Assembly (NCBI GenBank): GCA_014872815.1
Contig: WKFK01000008.1
Location: 178,534 to 242,533 of the forward strand
DNA length: 64,000 bases
Origin: Paracoccaceae bacterium
GTDB lineage: Bacteria > Pseudomonadota > Alphaproteobacteria > Rhodobacterales > Rhodobacteraceae
Direction: 5' to 3'
The notes under the pieces were generated by a model. It was not told the origin of the DNA, did not search any database, and saw only the letters and a list, made by a program, of their open reading frames with translations. A program made the position numbers and the translations under genes. Of the stretch, positions 27,506 to 34,920 are shown in pieces. The first letter of the stretch is position 1; every line of letters begins with the position of its first letter.

Positions 27506-27530
27506 AAAGGCGCCCATGGGGCGCCTTTCT
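27506..27530. terminator. Bidirectional hairpin between collagen-like gene and cspA
   Basis: Stem AAAGGCGCCC / GGGCGCCTTT with a tiny loop, A run before and T-rich after, centred between convergent genes. Confidence 0.75.
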
Positions 27531-27551
27531 CATCTCGGAACTGTCGCTCGC

Positions 27552-27758
27552 TTAAAGCAGGGCCAGATCTACGGCGCTTTCGCGGCCGTCACGGCCAGCT
27601 TGCAGCTCGTAGCTGACTTTCTGGTTGTCTGCGAGACCGGTCAGGCCGGAACGCTCTACTGCAGAAATGTGTACAAATACGTCTTTGCCGCCTTCATCAG
27701 GTGCAATGAAGCCGAAGCCTTTGGTGGTGTTGAACCATTTGACGGTGCCAGTTGCCAT
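27552..27758 (-). CDS. cspA: Cold-shock protein, CspA family
   Basis: The track begins 14 codons upstream. ATG at 27758, behind GGAGAAACGACG, gives the standard 68-residue CspA. Motifs are TGTVKWFNTTKGFGFIAPDE (RNP1 KGFGF) and DVFVHISAVE (RNP2). It binds single-stranded RNA as a chaperone. It has its own long upstream region (over 400 bp shared with preT), which could hold a cold-responsive 5' leader. Confidence 0.93.
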   Translation of the reverse strand: MATGTVKWFNTTKGFGFIAPDEGGKDVFVHISAVERSGLTGLADNQKVSYELQAGRDGRESAVDLALL

Positions 27759-28173
27759 CGTCGTTTCTCCATGTGTTGTGTCGTCCGCGTCATGCGACAA
27801 CCCGGCGGGTATCTTGATCGAAAGCTGAGCCGGTTAGGAGCAGGGGGGTCGAAAATAGAAACTGCGCACCCCCCATGTGATGGCTGTCGAGTGAGAAAAC
27901 AAGGGTAAAATACGAAAAGACCGACTAAGGTGCGAAGGTTTCGCAAAAATTTCATATATTTGGCGCGCCCTGGAATGGTTGGGAGGGGGGCTGCCTGCGC
28001 CTGAAAGTATGGGAGAACTTTGCACGGTGATGAAGGATTGGGCGGTGTGCACGATCAGAAGCGTATGGCGGCAAGGATCGTGTTTTTGACCAAGTGGAAA
28101 AATTTTTTATTGATTGGTCAAAAAACCTGTGCAAGCCTGAGCGGGTAGCCAACAAGGTGTATGGGGAGGTCCT
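27759..28173. promoter_or_regulatory. 415-bp divergent regulatory region, cspA / preT
   Basis: It carries the leftward cspA promoter and leader and the rightward preT promoter. The preT-proximal ~100 bp are AT-rich and contain a RutR-like site (listed separately). No ORF is convincing here. Confidence 0.6.
28083..28124 (+). promoter_or_regulatory. RutR-like operator / inverted repeat upstream of preT
   Basis: An 11-bp perfect inverted repeat, TTTTTGACCAA ... TTGGTCAAAAA, spans an AT-rich spacer. Within the left arm, TTGACCAAGTGGAAAA (28086..28101) fits the RutR consensus TTGACCANNTGGTCAA at 12 of 14 fixed positions. The right arm supplies a second TGGTCAA half-site 29 bp away. Same-type sites occur at 33399 and 33432 beside the RutR-like genes. 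Confidence 0.7.
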
Positions 28174-29496
28174 ATGTCCAACACACCGTTCAGCGACGGC
28201 ATCCAAGCGGGGCGTTTAGACTCTGCGGAATTGGCCGAGAATTTTGGGGATTTGCACCCTCGTTTTGACGATCACGAAGCCCTGGTGGCGGCGGATCGTT
28301 GCTATTTCTGTCACGATGCGCCGTGTATGACGGCTTGTCCGACGGAGATTGATATTCCTCTGTTCATTCGTCAGATCGCGACTGGCACGCCGGAAGCCGC
28401 GGCCAAGACGATCTTTGATCAGAACATTCTGGGCGGGATGTGCGCCCGGGTGTGCCCAACCGAAACCCTCTGTGAGCAGGTTTGTGTGCGCGAAACCGCC
28501 GAAGGCAACCCGGTCGAGATTGGCCGGTTGCAGCGCTATGCCACCGACAAGCTGGTGGATGCGGGTCTGCACCCTTTTGGCCGAGCCGACAGCACCGGCA
28601 AGAAAGTTGCGGTGGTGGGCGCCGGTCCAGCGGGTCTGTCCGCGGCGCACCGTCTGGCGATGCATGGGCATGATGTCACTGTTTACGATGCGCGGGCGAA
28701 AGCGGGCGGTCTGAACGAGTTTGGCATTGCGGCCTATAAATCGGTTGAGAGCTTTGCTGAGCGCGAGGTTGAGTGGCTGCTGAAAATCGGTGGCATCACG
28801 GTTGAGACCGGTAAGAAGCTGGGCGACGGGCTGTCATTGGACGGTCTGAAGGCGGAGTTTGACGCGGTGTTCCTTGGCATCGGTCTGGGTGGCGTGAACG
28901 CGCTGGGCGTGGACGGAGAGGGCAAGGATGGCGTGGATGATGCGGTGGACTTCATCGCAGAGTTGCGTCAGGCGGATGACCTGAGCAAAATGGCGATTGG
29001 CCGGGATGTTGTGGTGATTGGCGGCGGCATGACCGCTGTGGATGCCGCTGTGCAAGCGAAGCTCTTGGGCGCGCTGAACGTCAGCCTTGTGTATCGCCGC
29101 GGCAAAGACCGGATGAACGCGTCGGAGTTTGAACAGGATCTGGCGGCGTCCAAAGGCGTGCGGATCATCACCAATGCGTCACCCAAGGCGGTGATCGGCA
29201 ATGGTGCGGTGCGTGAGATCGAGTTCGAATACACCGACAATGATCTGAAACCGACCGGACAGACCATTCGTCTGGCGGCGGATCAGGTCTTCAAAGCTAT
29301 CGGCCAGACATTGGAAGGCGAGGGCCTGCCAGCGCTGGAGTGGGGCAAGATCAAAGTGGATGACAACGGGCGCACGTCCGTGGAGGGCATCTGGGCCGGT
29401 GGCGACTGTGCCACGGGCGGCGATGATCTGACCGTGACTGCGGTGGCTGAGGGTCGTGACGCGGCCGAAGACATTCACGCCAAACTGTCGGCGTAA
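28174..29496 (+). CDS. preT: NAD-dependent dihydropyrimidine dehydrogenase, FAD subunit PreT
   Basis: A 440-residue flavoprotein related to the glutamate synthase small subunit. The N-terminal cysteine clusters CYFCHDAPCMTACPTEID and GGMCARVCPTETLCEQVC bind [4Fe-4S] centres. A dinucleotide fold for FAD (VAVVGAGPAGLSAAHRLA) and one for NAD(H) (VVVIGGGMTAVDAAVQA) follow. With PreA it reduces uracil and thymine to dihydropyrimidines, the first step of the reductive pathway. preA begins 14 bp downstream. A RutR-like operator upstream suggests control by uracil/thymine-responsive TetR proteins encoded in the same region. Confidence 0.92.
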   Translation: MSNTPFSDGIQAGRLDSAELAENFGDLHPRFDDHEALVAADRCYFCHDAPCMTACPTEIDIPLFIRQIATGTPEAAAKTIFDQNILGGMCARVCPTETLCEQVCVRETAEGNPVEIGRLQRYATDKLVDAGLHPFGRADSTGKKVAVVGAGPAGLSAAHRLAMHGHDVTVYDARAKAGGLNEFGIAAYKSVESFAEREVEWLLKIGGITVETGKKLGDGLSLDGLKAEFDAVFLGIGLGGVNALGVDGEGKDGVDDAVDFIAELRQADDLSKMAIGRDVVVIGGGMTAVDAAVQAKLLGALNVSLVYRRGKDRMNASEFEQDLAASKGVRIITNASPKAVIGNGAVREIEFEYTDNDLKPTGQTIRLAADQVFKAIGQTLEGEGLPALEWGKIKVDDNGRTSVEGIWAGGDCATGGDDLTVTAVAEGRDAAEDIHAKLSA

Positions 29497-29510
29497 GGGG
29501 AGATAAGCAT

Positions 29511-30815
29511 ATGGCCAATCTCGAAAGTGAATTTGTAGGGATCAAATCCCCCAACCCGTTCTGGCTCGCCTCGGCACCGCCAACGGATAAGGAATACAAC
29601 GTGCGCCGCGCCTTTGAAGCGGGCTGGGGCGGCGTTGTGTGGAAAACCCTGGGTGCGGAAGGTCCTCCCGTCGTCAATGTGAACGGCCCGCGCTACGGGG
29701 CGATCCACGGCGCGGATCGGCGGTTGCTTGGCTTGAACAACATCGAGCTGATCACCGATCGTCCGCTTGAGGTAAACCTTGAGGAAATGACACGGGTGAA
29801 GCGGGATTATCCGGATCACGCGCTCATTGCCTCGGTGATGGTGCCGTGTGAGGAGGATGAGTGGAAGCGCATCCTGCCGATGATCGCAGAGACCGGCTGT
29901 GACGGGTTTGAGCTGAACTTTGGCTGTCCGCATGGTATGGCCGAGCGCGGCATGGGTTCCGCAGTGGGGCAGGTGCCGGACTACATCGAAATGGTCTCGC
30001 GCTGGTGTAAGGAAGCCACCGACCTGCCGGTGATTGTGAAGTTGACGCCCAACATCACCAACATTCTGTATCCTGCTGAGGCTGCGCTGCGCGGTGGGGC
30101 GGATGCTGTGAGCCTGATCAACACCATCAACTCGATCACTTCGGTGAACCTCGATGTGATGAGCCCGGAGCCGATGATTGATGGCAAAGGCACCCATGGC
30201 GGCTATTGCGGCCCGGCGGTAAAGCCGATTGCGCTCAACATGGTCGCAGAGATTGCGCGCAACCCTGAGACGGCGAAGCTGCCGATTTCCGGTATCGGTG
30301 GCGTGACCACATGGCGCGATGCGGCGGAGTTCATGGCGCTGGGCGCTGGCAACGTACAGGTTTGTACCGCGGCGATGACCTATGGCTTCAAAATTGTGCA
30401 GGAGATGATCTCGGGTCTGTCCCAGTGGATGGACGAGAAAGGCTACACCTCCACCGCCGATTTTGTCGGTATGGCGACGCCAAACGTCACCGACTGGCAG
30501 TATCTGAACCTGAACCACGTCACCAAAGCGGTGATCAATCAGGATGATTGTATCAAATGTGGCCGGTGTTATGCGGCGTGTGAGGATACCTCTCACCAAG
30601 CGATTGAGATGTCTGAGGACCGTGTGTTCACCGTGAAAGACGATGAATGCGTGGCCTGTAACCTCTGCGTCAACGTGTGTCCGGTGGAGAACTGTATCAC
30701 CATGCGCACGCTGGAGCCCGGCGAGATGGATGAGCGGACCAACACACCAGTGGAGGCCGAGTACGGCAACTGGACCGCGCATCCAAACAACCCGATGTCC
30801 ACGGCAGCGGAGTAA
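29511..30815 (+). CDS. preA: NAD-dependent dihydropyrimidine dehydrogenase, catalytic subunit PreA
   Basis: A 434-residue FMN TIM-barrel enzyme fused to a C-terminal ferredoxin domain. The active-site region GFELNFGCPHGMAERGMG holds the catalytic cysteine. Two [4Fe-4S] motifs are present: CIKCGRCYAACEDTS and CVACNLCVNVCPVENC. It reduces uracil or thymine with electrons from PreT. It is the second gene of preT-preA and ends at a strong terminator, so the two form a closed operon. The later pathway enzymes lie about 3 kb further on, past two regulators. Confidence 0.94.
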   Translation: MANLESEFVGIKSPNPFWLASAPPTDKEYNVRRAFEAGWGGVVWKTLGAEGPPVVNVNGPRYGAIHGADRRLLGLNNIELITDRPLEVNLEEMTRVKRDYPDHALIASVMVPCEEDEWKRILPMIAETGCDGFELNFGCPHGMAERGMGSAVGQVPDYIEMVSRWCKEATDLPVIVKLTPNITNILYPAEAALRGGADAVSLINTINSITSVNLDVMSPEPMIDGKGTHGGYCGPAVKPIALNMVAEIARNPETAKLPISGIGGVTTWRDAAEFMALGAGNVQVCTAAMTYGFKIVQEMISGLSQWMDEKGYTSTADFVGMATPNVTDWQYLNLNHVTKAVINQDDCIKCGRCYAACEDTSHQAIEMSEDRVFTVKDDECVACNLCVNVCPVENCITMRTLEPGEMDERTNTPVEAEYGNWTAHPNNPMSTAAE

Positions 30816-30869
30816 GTTTCACACAGGGCCATCTGGCCCAACATCAGGGATCTTCCGACCTGAAACTGA

Positions 30870-30899
30870 CCGTCGCGGTGTCCCCCGCGACGGTTTTTT
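30870..30899 (+). terminator. Intrinsic terminator of preTA
   Basis: Perfect 9-bp stem CCGTCGCGG / CCGCGACGG, 6-nt loop, then six T. Confidence 0.92.
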
Positions 30900-30970
30900 G
30901 TTTGTGTGAGCCAAATGCGCGAATTTTGTGTATAAGTGAGAGATTACAAAGTGATTTTTGAGAGTTGATT

Positions 30971-31405
30971 ATGAATGAAATGATTCCGCTTATGAGAGCT
31001 GTTGAAAACCAAGTCGATTTGTTGATGTCCATGGCGACATTTGGTTTTGGCGGCGTACTGTTTGTTTTTCTGAGAACTGGGGGGCTTGTTGATGATACCG
31101 GCGCAATCGCCAAGTTTAAATTGTTGGGGTTCCTGTCAACGCCAATCATATTGTTTTTCCTTTCTCTATTTGCAGGATTGATGGCCGTCTCCCAAATCCA
31201 GGGGTTCTTTCAAGAGGTGGCATTGAATGGCGAGGCATTCCGAAAATTTGGGTCATCCCCGCAAGCGCTTTATGATGCACAGTACAAAGTAATGCTTGGC
31301 GCAACGATGGTGGTGCAAATGGGGTTGGCAGTTATTGGCTATGCCGCTTTTTTGATTTGGTTCTTTGTGAATATGTACAATCACAATAAGCAACAGAAAG
31401 GTTGA
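30971..31405 (+). CDS. Three-TM membrane protein of unknown function
   Basis: 144 residues from the ATG at 30971; the track uses TTG two codons earlier. There are three hydrophobic helices (about 17-36, 50-72 and 107-132) with a soluble loop between TM2 and TM3 (QGFFQEVALNGEAFRKFGSS), and a charged tail NHNKQQKG. No family was recognised. Codon use is AT-richer than the flanking preA and regulator genes. The next gene follows 4 bp after its stop, so the two form a small operon, possibly of foreign origin, inserted into the pyrimidine region. Confidence 0.65.
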   Translation: MNEMIPLMRAVENQVDLLMSMATFGFGGVLFVFLRTGGLVDDTGAIAKFKLLGFLSTPIILFFLSLFAGLMAVSQIQGFFQEVALNGEAFRKFGSSPQALYDAQYKVMLGATMVVQMGLAVIGYAAFLIWFFVNMYNHNKQQKG

Positions 31406-31409
31406 GTTT

Positions 31410-32015
31410 ATGCGGTATTCTATTTGGTTTTCTCTTTTGTCTTGTTGCTTGATGGGCGGCGCGGTGCATGCCGATCCTGATCAGCGCGTTGAAGACATAT
31501 ATGCCCAGCCTTTTTGGGTAGAGGCCGGCACGCTTAAGTGGTTTTCGGAGCACGCCAGCGAAGCGACGGAAGTCGATGACCAAAACCTCATGCGGGTCAT
31601 GAAGGACGTTGGACGTTTGGATGAAAAGCGTGTTTTGATTGTGCCTCGTGTGGTTCTAGATGAACAAAGCTATAAGGACATCTGGGACAAGAACGGTGCA
31701 GGAAAAGACGATCTTGTCATGTTCCTGAGCAACGAAGAGCGAGAAGGCAGTTGGAATTTTGCGTTTGGCCAATCGGGCGCTTACGATTTTGACGCGTTGA
31801 GTCAGGCCATGATGGCGCAAGATGGTAGCGCGATGGAGTACGATAGTGTTGAGGCAGCGCGTGCCGGATTGGGATACTCTGGGTTTGTTGCTGCTGGGTT
31901 GTTGTCAATGCAGCCGGACGGGCCTGAAATCGTAAATGGCATAGAGGGTTTAGGGGGTATCATTGTGGACGGGACCGACCAATGGTGCATGCCACCTTGG
32001 ATAAAGTGTAAGTAA
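31410..32015 (+). CDS. Exported protein of unknown function
   Basis: A 201-residue protein with a signal peptide (IWFSLLSCCLMGGAVHA) and an acidic mature domain containing DEKRVLIVPRVVLDEQ, DDLVMFLSNEEREGSWNFAFG and a cysteine pair at the end (DQWCMPPWIKCK). No family was recognised. It starts 4 bp after the three-TM protein gene and shares its lower GC content, so the two products probably work together at the membrane. Confidence 0.6.
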   Translation: MRYSIWFSLLSCCLMGGAVHADPDQRVEDIYAQPFWVEAGTLKWFSEHASEATEVDDQNLMRVMKDVGRLDEKRVLIVPRVVLDEQSYKDIWDKNGAGKDDLVMFLSNEEREGSWNFAFGQSGAYDFDALSQAMMAQDGSAMEYDSVEAARAGLGYSGFVAAGLLSMQPDGPEIVNGIEGLGGIIVDGTDQWCMPPWIKCK

Positions 32016-32028
32016 AGCACGGCGCGGA

Positions 32029-32646
32029 TTAAGGCGTCAGCAGTTTGCGATACATCTGATCAAGGAAAGTGTCGGCACCGTCGAGCACGTTGGTGTCGCC
32101 GTCCGTCAGAACCTGCACTTGGGCGTCAAAGTCGGCGTAGTGCTGGGTGGTGGCCCAGATCGAAAACATCAGATGGCGCGGGTCCACATCGGCCAGTTTG
32201 CCTTGGGCGATCCATGTGCGAATGAGCGCGGTCTTCTTGTCGACCAGCGGCTTGAGGTCGCTTTCCAGATGGGGCTCCATCCGCGGCGCGCCTTGCAGGA
32301 TTTCATTGGCAAAGAGCCGGCTTTCGCGCGGGAATTCACGGCTCATTTCCAATTTGCGGTGTACGTATCCGAGGATTTCTTCCAGCGGTTCGCCGTCCGG
32401 GTCCATATGATCCAGCGGGTCGAGCCAGGTTTCCATCAGTTGGTTGAGCAGGGTGACATGGATGTCTTCTTTGCCGCCAAAATAGTAGAGGATATTGGGC
32501 TTGGAGAGACCAGCCTCTTCGGCGATCAGGTCGAGCGTGGCGCCGCGATAGCCGTGGCGGGAAAACACTTCGAGAGCGGCGTCCAGAATGCGCTTGCGGT
32601 TGCGTTGCTGAATGCGGCTGGGTTTGCGCGTCGATGCCTCGGCCAT
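32029..32646 (-). CDS. RutR-like TetR-family regulator (copy 1)
   Basis: A 205-residue TetR repressor. The N-terminal HTH is RILDAALEVFSRHGYRGATL ... EEAGLSKPNILYYFGGKEDI. The ligand domain contains RESRLFANEILQGAPRM and a C-terminal region of the RutR/YcdC type (HLMFSIWATTQHYADFDAQV). E. coli RutR senses uracil/thymine and binds TTGACCANNTGGTCAA; sites of this form lie beside preT and the hydrolase gene. A second, related regulator stands 81 bp upstream on the same strand. No operator was seen directly upstream of this copy. Confidence 0.85.
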   Translation of the reverse strand: MAEASTRKPSRIQQRNRKRILDAALEVFSRHGYRGATLDLIAEEAGLSKPNILYYFGGKEDIHVTLLNQLMETWLDPLDHMDPDGEPLEEILGYVHRKLEMSREFPRESRLFANEILQGAPRMEPHLESDLKPLVDKKTALIRTWIAQGKLADVDPRHLMFSIWATTQHYADFDAQVQVLTDGDTNVLDGADTFLDQMYRKLLTP

Positions 32647-32727
32647 AGGTAACGTTCCGTATTTCTTTGTCTTTTAGGCTAATGCAGCCAAAGGCGTGGG
32701 TCTACAGGGATTTCGGATAGGAATGCC

Positions 32728-33378
32728 TTACTTTATGGCGCCAATCCCGCGCAGGATGATGGATTTGATGTTGGACTTGGCCGCTTCCCATTGTTTGTCA
32801 TCCAGCGGGGTGCCGCCGTTGAGCGTGTCGATCTGGTGGCCGAAGTCGGCATAGTGCTGTGTGGTGGCCCAGAGCATGTAGAGCAAGTGACGCGGATCAA
32901 TCGGGGCCATGCGTCCTTCGGCGATCCAGCGCTCGATGACCTCGATTCGTCCGTTGGTCCACTCGGTGAGGGTGGTCTCCAGATAATCCTGTATAACCGG
33001 CGCACCATGCATGACCTCGCTTGCCCAGACTTTGGAGCCATCCGCATGGCGGCGGGAGATCTCCATTTTGGCGTCAATGTAGGCGCCGATGCCTTCCTCT
33101 GGCCCTTCGGCCTGATCAAAAATATCCGCCGCCTGAAGCCAGATTTGGAAGATGTTTTGCACCACCTGCCGATAGAGCAACTCCTTGGTAGGAAAGTAAT
33201 AATGCAGGTTCGCCTTAGGCAGCCCGGCGACGTCGGCAATGAGCTGCATGGTGGCGCCGCCAAAGCCAGCCTCAGCGAAGACTTTTTCTGCTGCTGACAA
33301 AATGAGCGCCTCGGCCTCTTGGCGGCGCATTTTTTTGCTGGTCGCTTTGGGGGATGCCGCTGTGGTCTCTGCCATCAA
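32728..33378 (-). CDS. rutR: RutR-like TetR-family regulator (copy 2)
   Basis: A 216-residue TetR protein with the HTH KVFAEAGFGGATMQLIADVA ... GLPKANLHYYFPTKELLY and a RutR-type C-terminal domain (WASEVMHGAPVIQDYL, HLLYMLWATTQHYADFGHQ). It is read divergently from the ureidopropionase/dihydropyrimidinase genes, and two RutR-like operators lie in the shared 152-bp promoter. It is therefore the best candidate for the pathway's uracil/thymine-sensing repressor and probably controls itself as well. It is clearly related to copy 1 over the full length, so one may answer to a different ligand. Confidence 0.86.
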   Translation of the reverse strand: MMAETTAASPKATSKKMRRQEAEALILSAAEKVFAEAGFGGATMQLIADVAGLPKANLHYYFPTKELLYRQVVQNIFQIWLQAADIFDQAEGPEEGIGAYIDAKMEISRRHADGSKVWASEVMHGAPVIQDYLETTLTEWTNGRIEVIERWIAEGRMAPIDPRHLLYMLWATTQHYADFGHQIDTLNGGTPLDDKQWEAAKSNIKSIILRGIGAIK

Positions 33379-33398
33379 AAATGCCCTGATAAAAAATC

Positions 33399-33414
33399 TT
33401 GACCGGTTGGTCAG
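33399..33414 (+). promoter_or_regulatory. RutR-like operator O1
   Basis: TTGACCGGTTGGTCAG matches the RutR consensus TTGACCANNTGGTCAA at 12 of 14 fixed bases. It lies 21 bp upstream of the start of the divergent TetR gene. Confidence 0.78.
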
Positions 33415-33431
33415 GGTGTGCTCGTCTGAAT

Positions 33432-33447
33432 TTGACCATACGGTCAG
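33432..33447 (+). promoter_or_regulatory. RutR-like operator O2
   Basis: TTGACCATACGGTCAG matches 12 of 14 fixed RutR positions. Its centre is exactly 33 bp from that of O1, about three helical turns, so two dimers would sit on the same DNA face. Confidence 0.78.
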
Positions 33448-33530
33448 GATGGCCGTGAGATCAAGAGCCCCACCAGCAAGGGCAGCCCAATTGGGCGCAA
33501 GCCCGGGCCAGATAATAGGGAGTAGATGCT

Positions 33531-34781
33531 ATGGGTGCACCGGGTGAGAACCTTAAGGTGAACGCGGATCGGCTGTGGGACAGCCTGATGGAGATGGCCA
33601 AGATTGGCCCCGGTATCGCCGGTGGCAACAATCGCCAGACATTGACCGATGAAGATGCGGAAGGCCGCGCGCTGTTCCAATCGTGGTGTGAGGACGCGGG
33701 CATGACCATGGGTGTGGACACGATGGGCAATATGTTTGCCACCCGTCCGGGCGAGGACCCAGACGCACTGCCCGTCTATATGGGTAGCCATTTGGACACG
33801 CAGCCAACCGGCGGCAAGTATGACGGCGTGCTGGGAGTGCTTGGCGGGCTGGAAGTTGTGCGCTCGATGAATGATCTGGGCATCAAGACCAAACACCCGA
33901 TTGTGGTCACCAACTGGACCAATGAAGAGGGCACGCGCTATGCGCCGGCGATGCTGGCTTCCGGTGTGTTCACCGGGCGGCATACGCAGGACTGGGCCTA
34001 TGACCGCGTCGATGCGGAAGGCAAAAAGTTTGGCGATGAGCTGAAGCGGATTGGCTGGGTTGGCGACGAAGAGGTTGGCGCGCGCAAGATGCATGCGATG
34101 TTTGAGTTGCACATCGAGCAGGGGCCTATTCTGGAGGCAGAAGGCAAAGACATCGGGGTTGTGACCCACGGTCAGGGCCTGCGCTGGATTGAATGTACGG
34201 TGACCGGCAAGGAGAGCCACACCGGCTCCACACCGATGCGGATGCGCAAGAACGCGGGGCGTGGCTTGGCGCGGATCACCGAGCTGGTGCATGAGATTGC
34301 GATGAAACATCAACCCAACGCCGTGGGCGCGATTGGCCATGTGGATGTCTATCCCAACTCGCGCAACATCATTCCGGGCAAGGTGGTCTTTACCATCGAT
34401 TTCCGCAGCCACCTGCAAGAAGTGATTGACGCGATGCTGGCGGAGTTTGCCGAAAAGGCACCGAAGCTCTGTGAAGAGATCGAAGTTGGGCTGGACTGGG
34501 AGATTGTCGGTCAGTTTGATCCGCCCGCTTTTGATGAGGCTTGTGTGGGCGCGGTGCGCGAAGCGGCGGAGCGGCTGGGCTATAGCCACATGGATATTGT
34601 CTCTGGCGCCGGGCATGATGCCTGCTGGATCAACGATGTGGCGCCGACGGCGATGATCATGTGTCCTTGTGTGGACGGGCTGTCACACAATGAGGCGGAA
34701 GAGATTTCCAAAGAGTGGGCCTCGGCAGGCACGGATGTGATGCTGCACGCGGTGCTCGAGACGGCGGAAGTTGTGGAATAA
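33531..34781 (+). CDS. hyuC: Zn-dependent N-carbamoyl amidohydrolase, probable beta-ureidopropionase
   Basis: A 416-residue M20-type hydantoinase/carbamoylase. Metal-site motifs are YMGSHLDTQPTGGKYDGVLG, NWTNEEGTRYAPAM and a histidine in FELHIEQGPILEAEG, with GAGHDACW near the end. The dimer-lid region has THGQGLRWIECTVTGKESHT. In this context it should open N-carbamoyl-beta-alanine (and the isobutyrate form from thymine) to the beta-amino acid, CO2 and NH3, the third step of the reductive pathway. Related enzymes act on allantoate or N-carbamoyl-L-amino acids, so the specificity is inferred from neighbours. Two RutR-like operators lie upstream. Confidence 0.88.
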   Translation: MGAPGENLKVNADRLWDSLMEMAKIGPGIAGGNNRQTLTDEDAEGRALFQSWCEDAGMTMGVDTMGNMFATRPGEDPDALPVYMGSHLDTQPTGGKYDGVLGVLGGLEVVRSMNDLGIKTKHPIVVTNWTNEEGTRYAPAMLASGVFTGRHTQDWAYDRVDAEGKKFGDELKRIGWVGDEEVGARKMHAMFELHIEQGPILEAEGKDIGVVTHGQGLRWIECTVTGKESHTGSTPMRMRKNAGRGLARITELVHEIAMKHQPNAVGAIGHVDVYPNSRNIIPGKVVFTIDFRSHLQEVIDAMLAEFAEKAPKLCEEIEVGLDWEIVGQFDPPAFDEACVGAVREAAERLGYSHMDIVSGAGHDACWINDVAPTAMIMCPCVDGLSHNEAEEISKEWASAGTDVMLHAVLETAEVVE

Positions 34782-34790
34782 TTGGCAAGG

Positions 34791-34867
34791 CCGGGGGCAC
34801 TGTCCCCCGGACACAGACATAGGTGGGGGCAGCCCCCACACCCCCGGGATAGATTGGGCCAAATGAA
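34791..34867. repeat. Intergenic palindrome cluster with CCCGGGATA module
   Basis: Two hairpins (CCGGGGG..CCCCCGG and GTGGGGGC-A-GCCCCCAC) are followed by ACCCCCGGGATAGATT and AAATGAAG. The same modules recur at 44010..44068. This resembles a common roseobacter intergenic repeat and sits between the two hydrolase genes, where it might reduce read-through or affect mRNA stability. Confidence 0.65.
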
Positions 34868-34920
34868 GCCGAGGTCGGGGCAACCTGCGCAAAAGTGCAG
34901 AGACATCAGGGAGCGAAGAT

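Noticed and set aside
26284-27530. Integrative element at tRNA-Pro
   Set aside because: No integrase, excision gene or repeated tRNA 3' end was seen; only one unusual gene follows.
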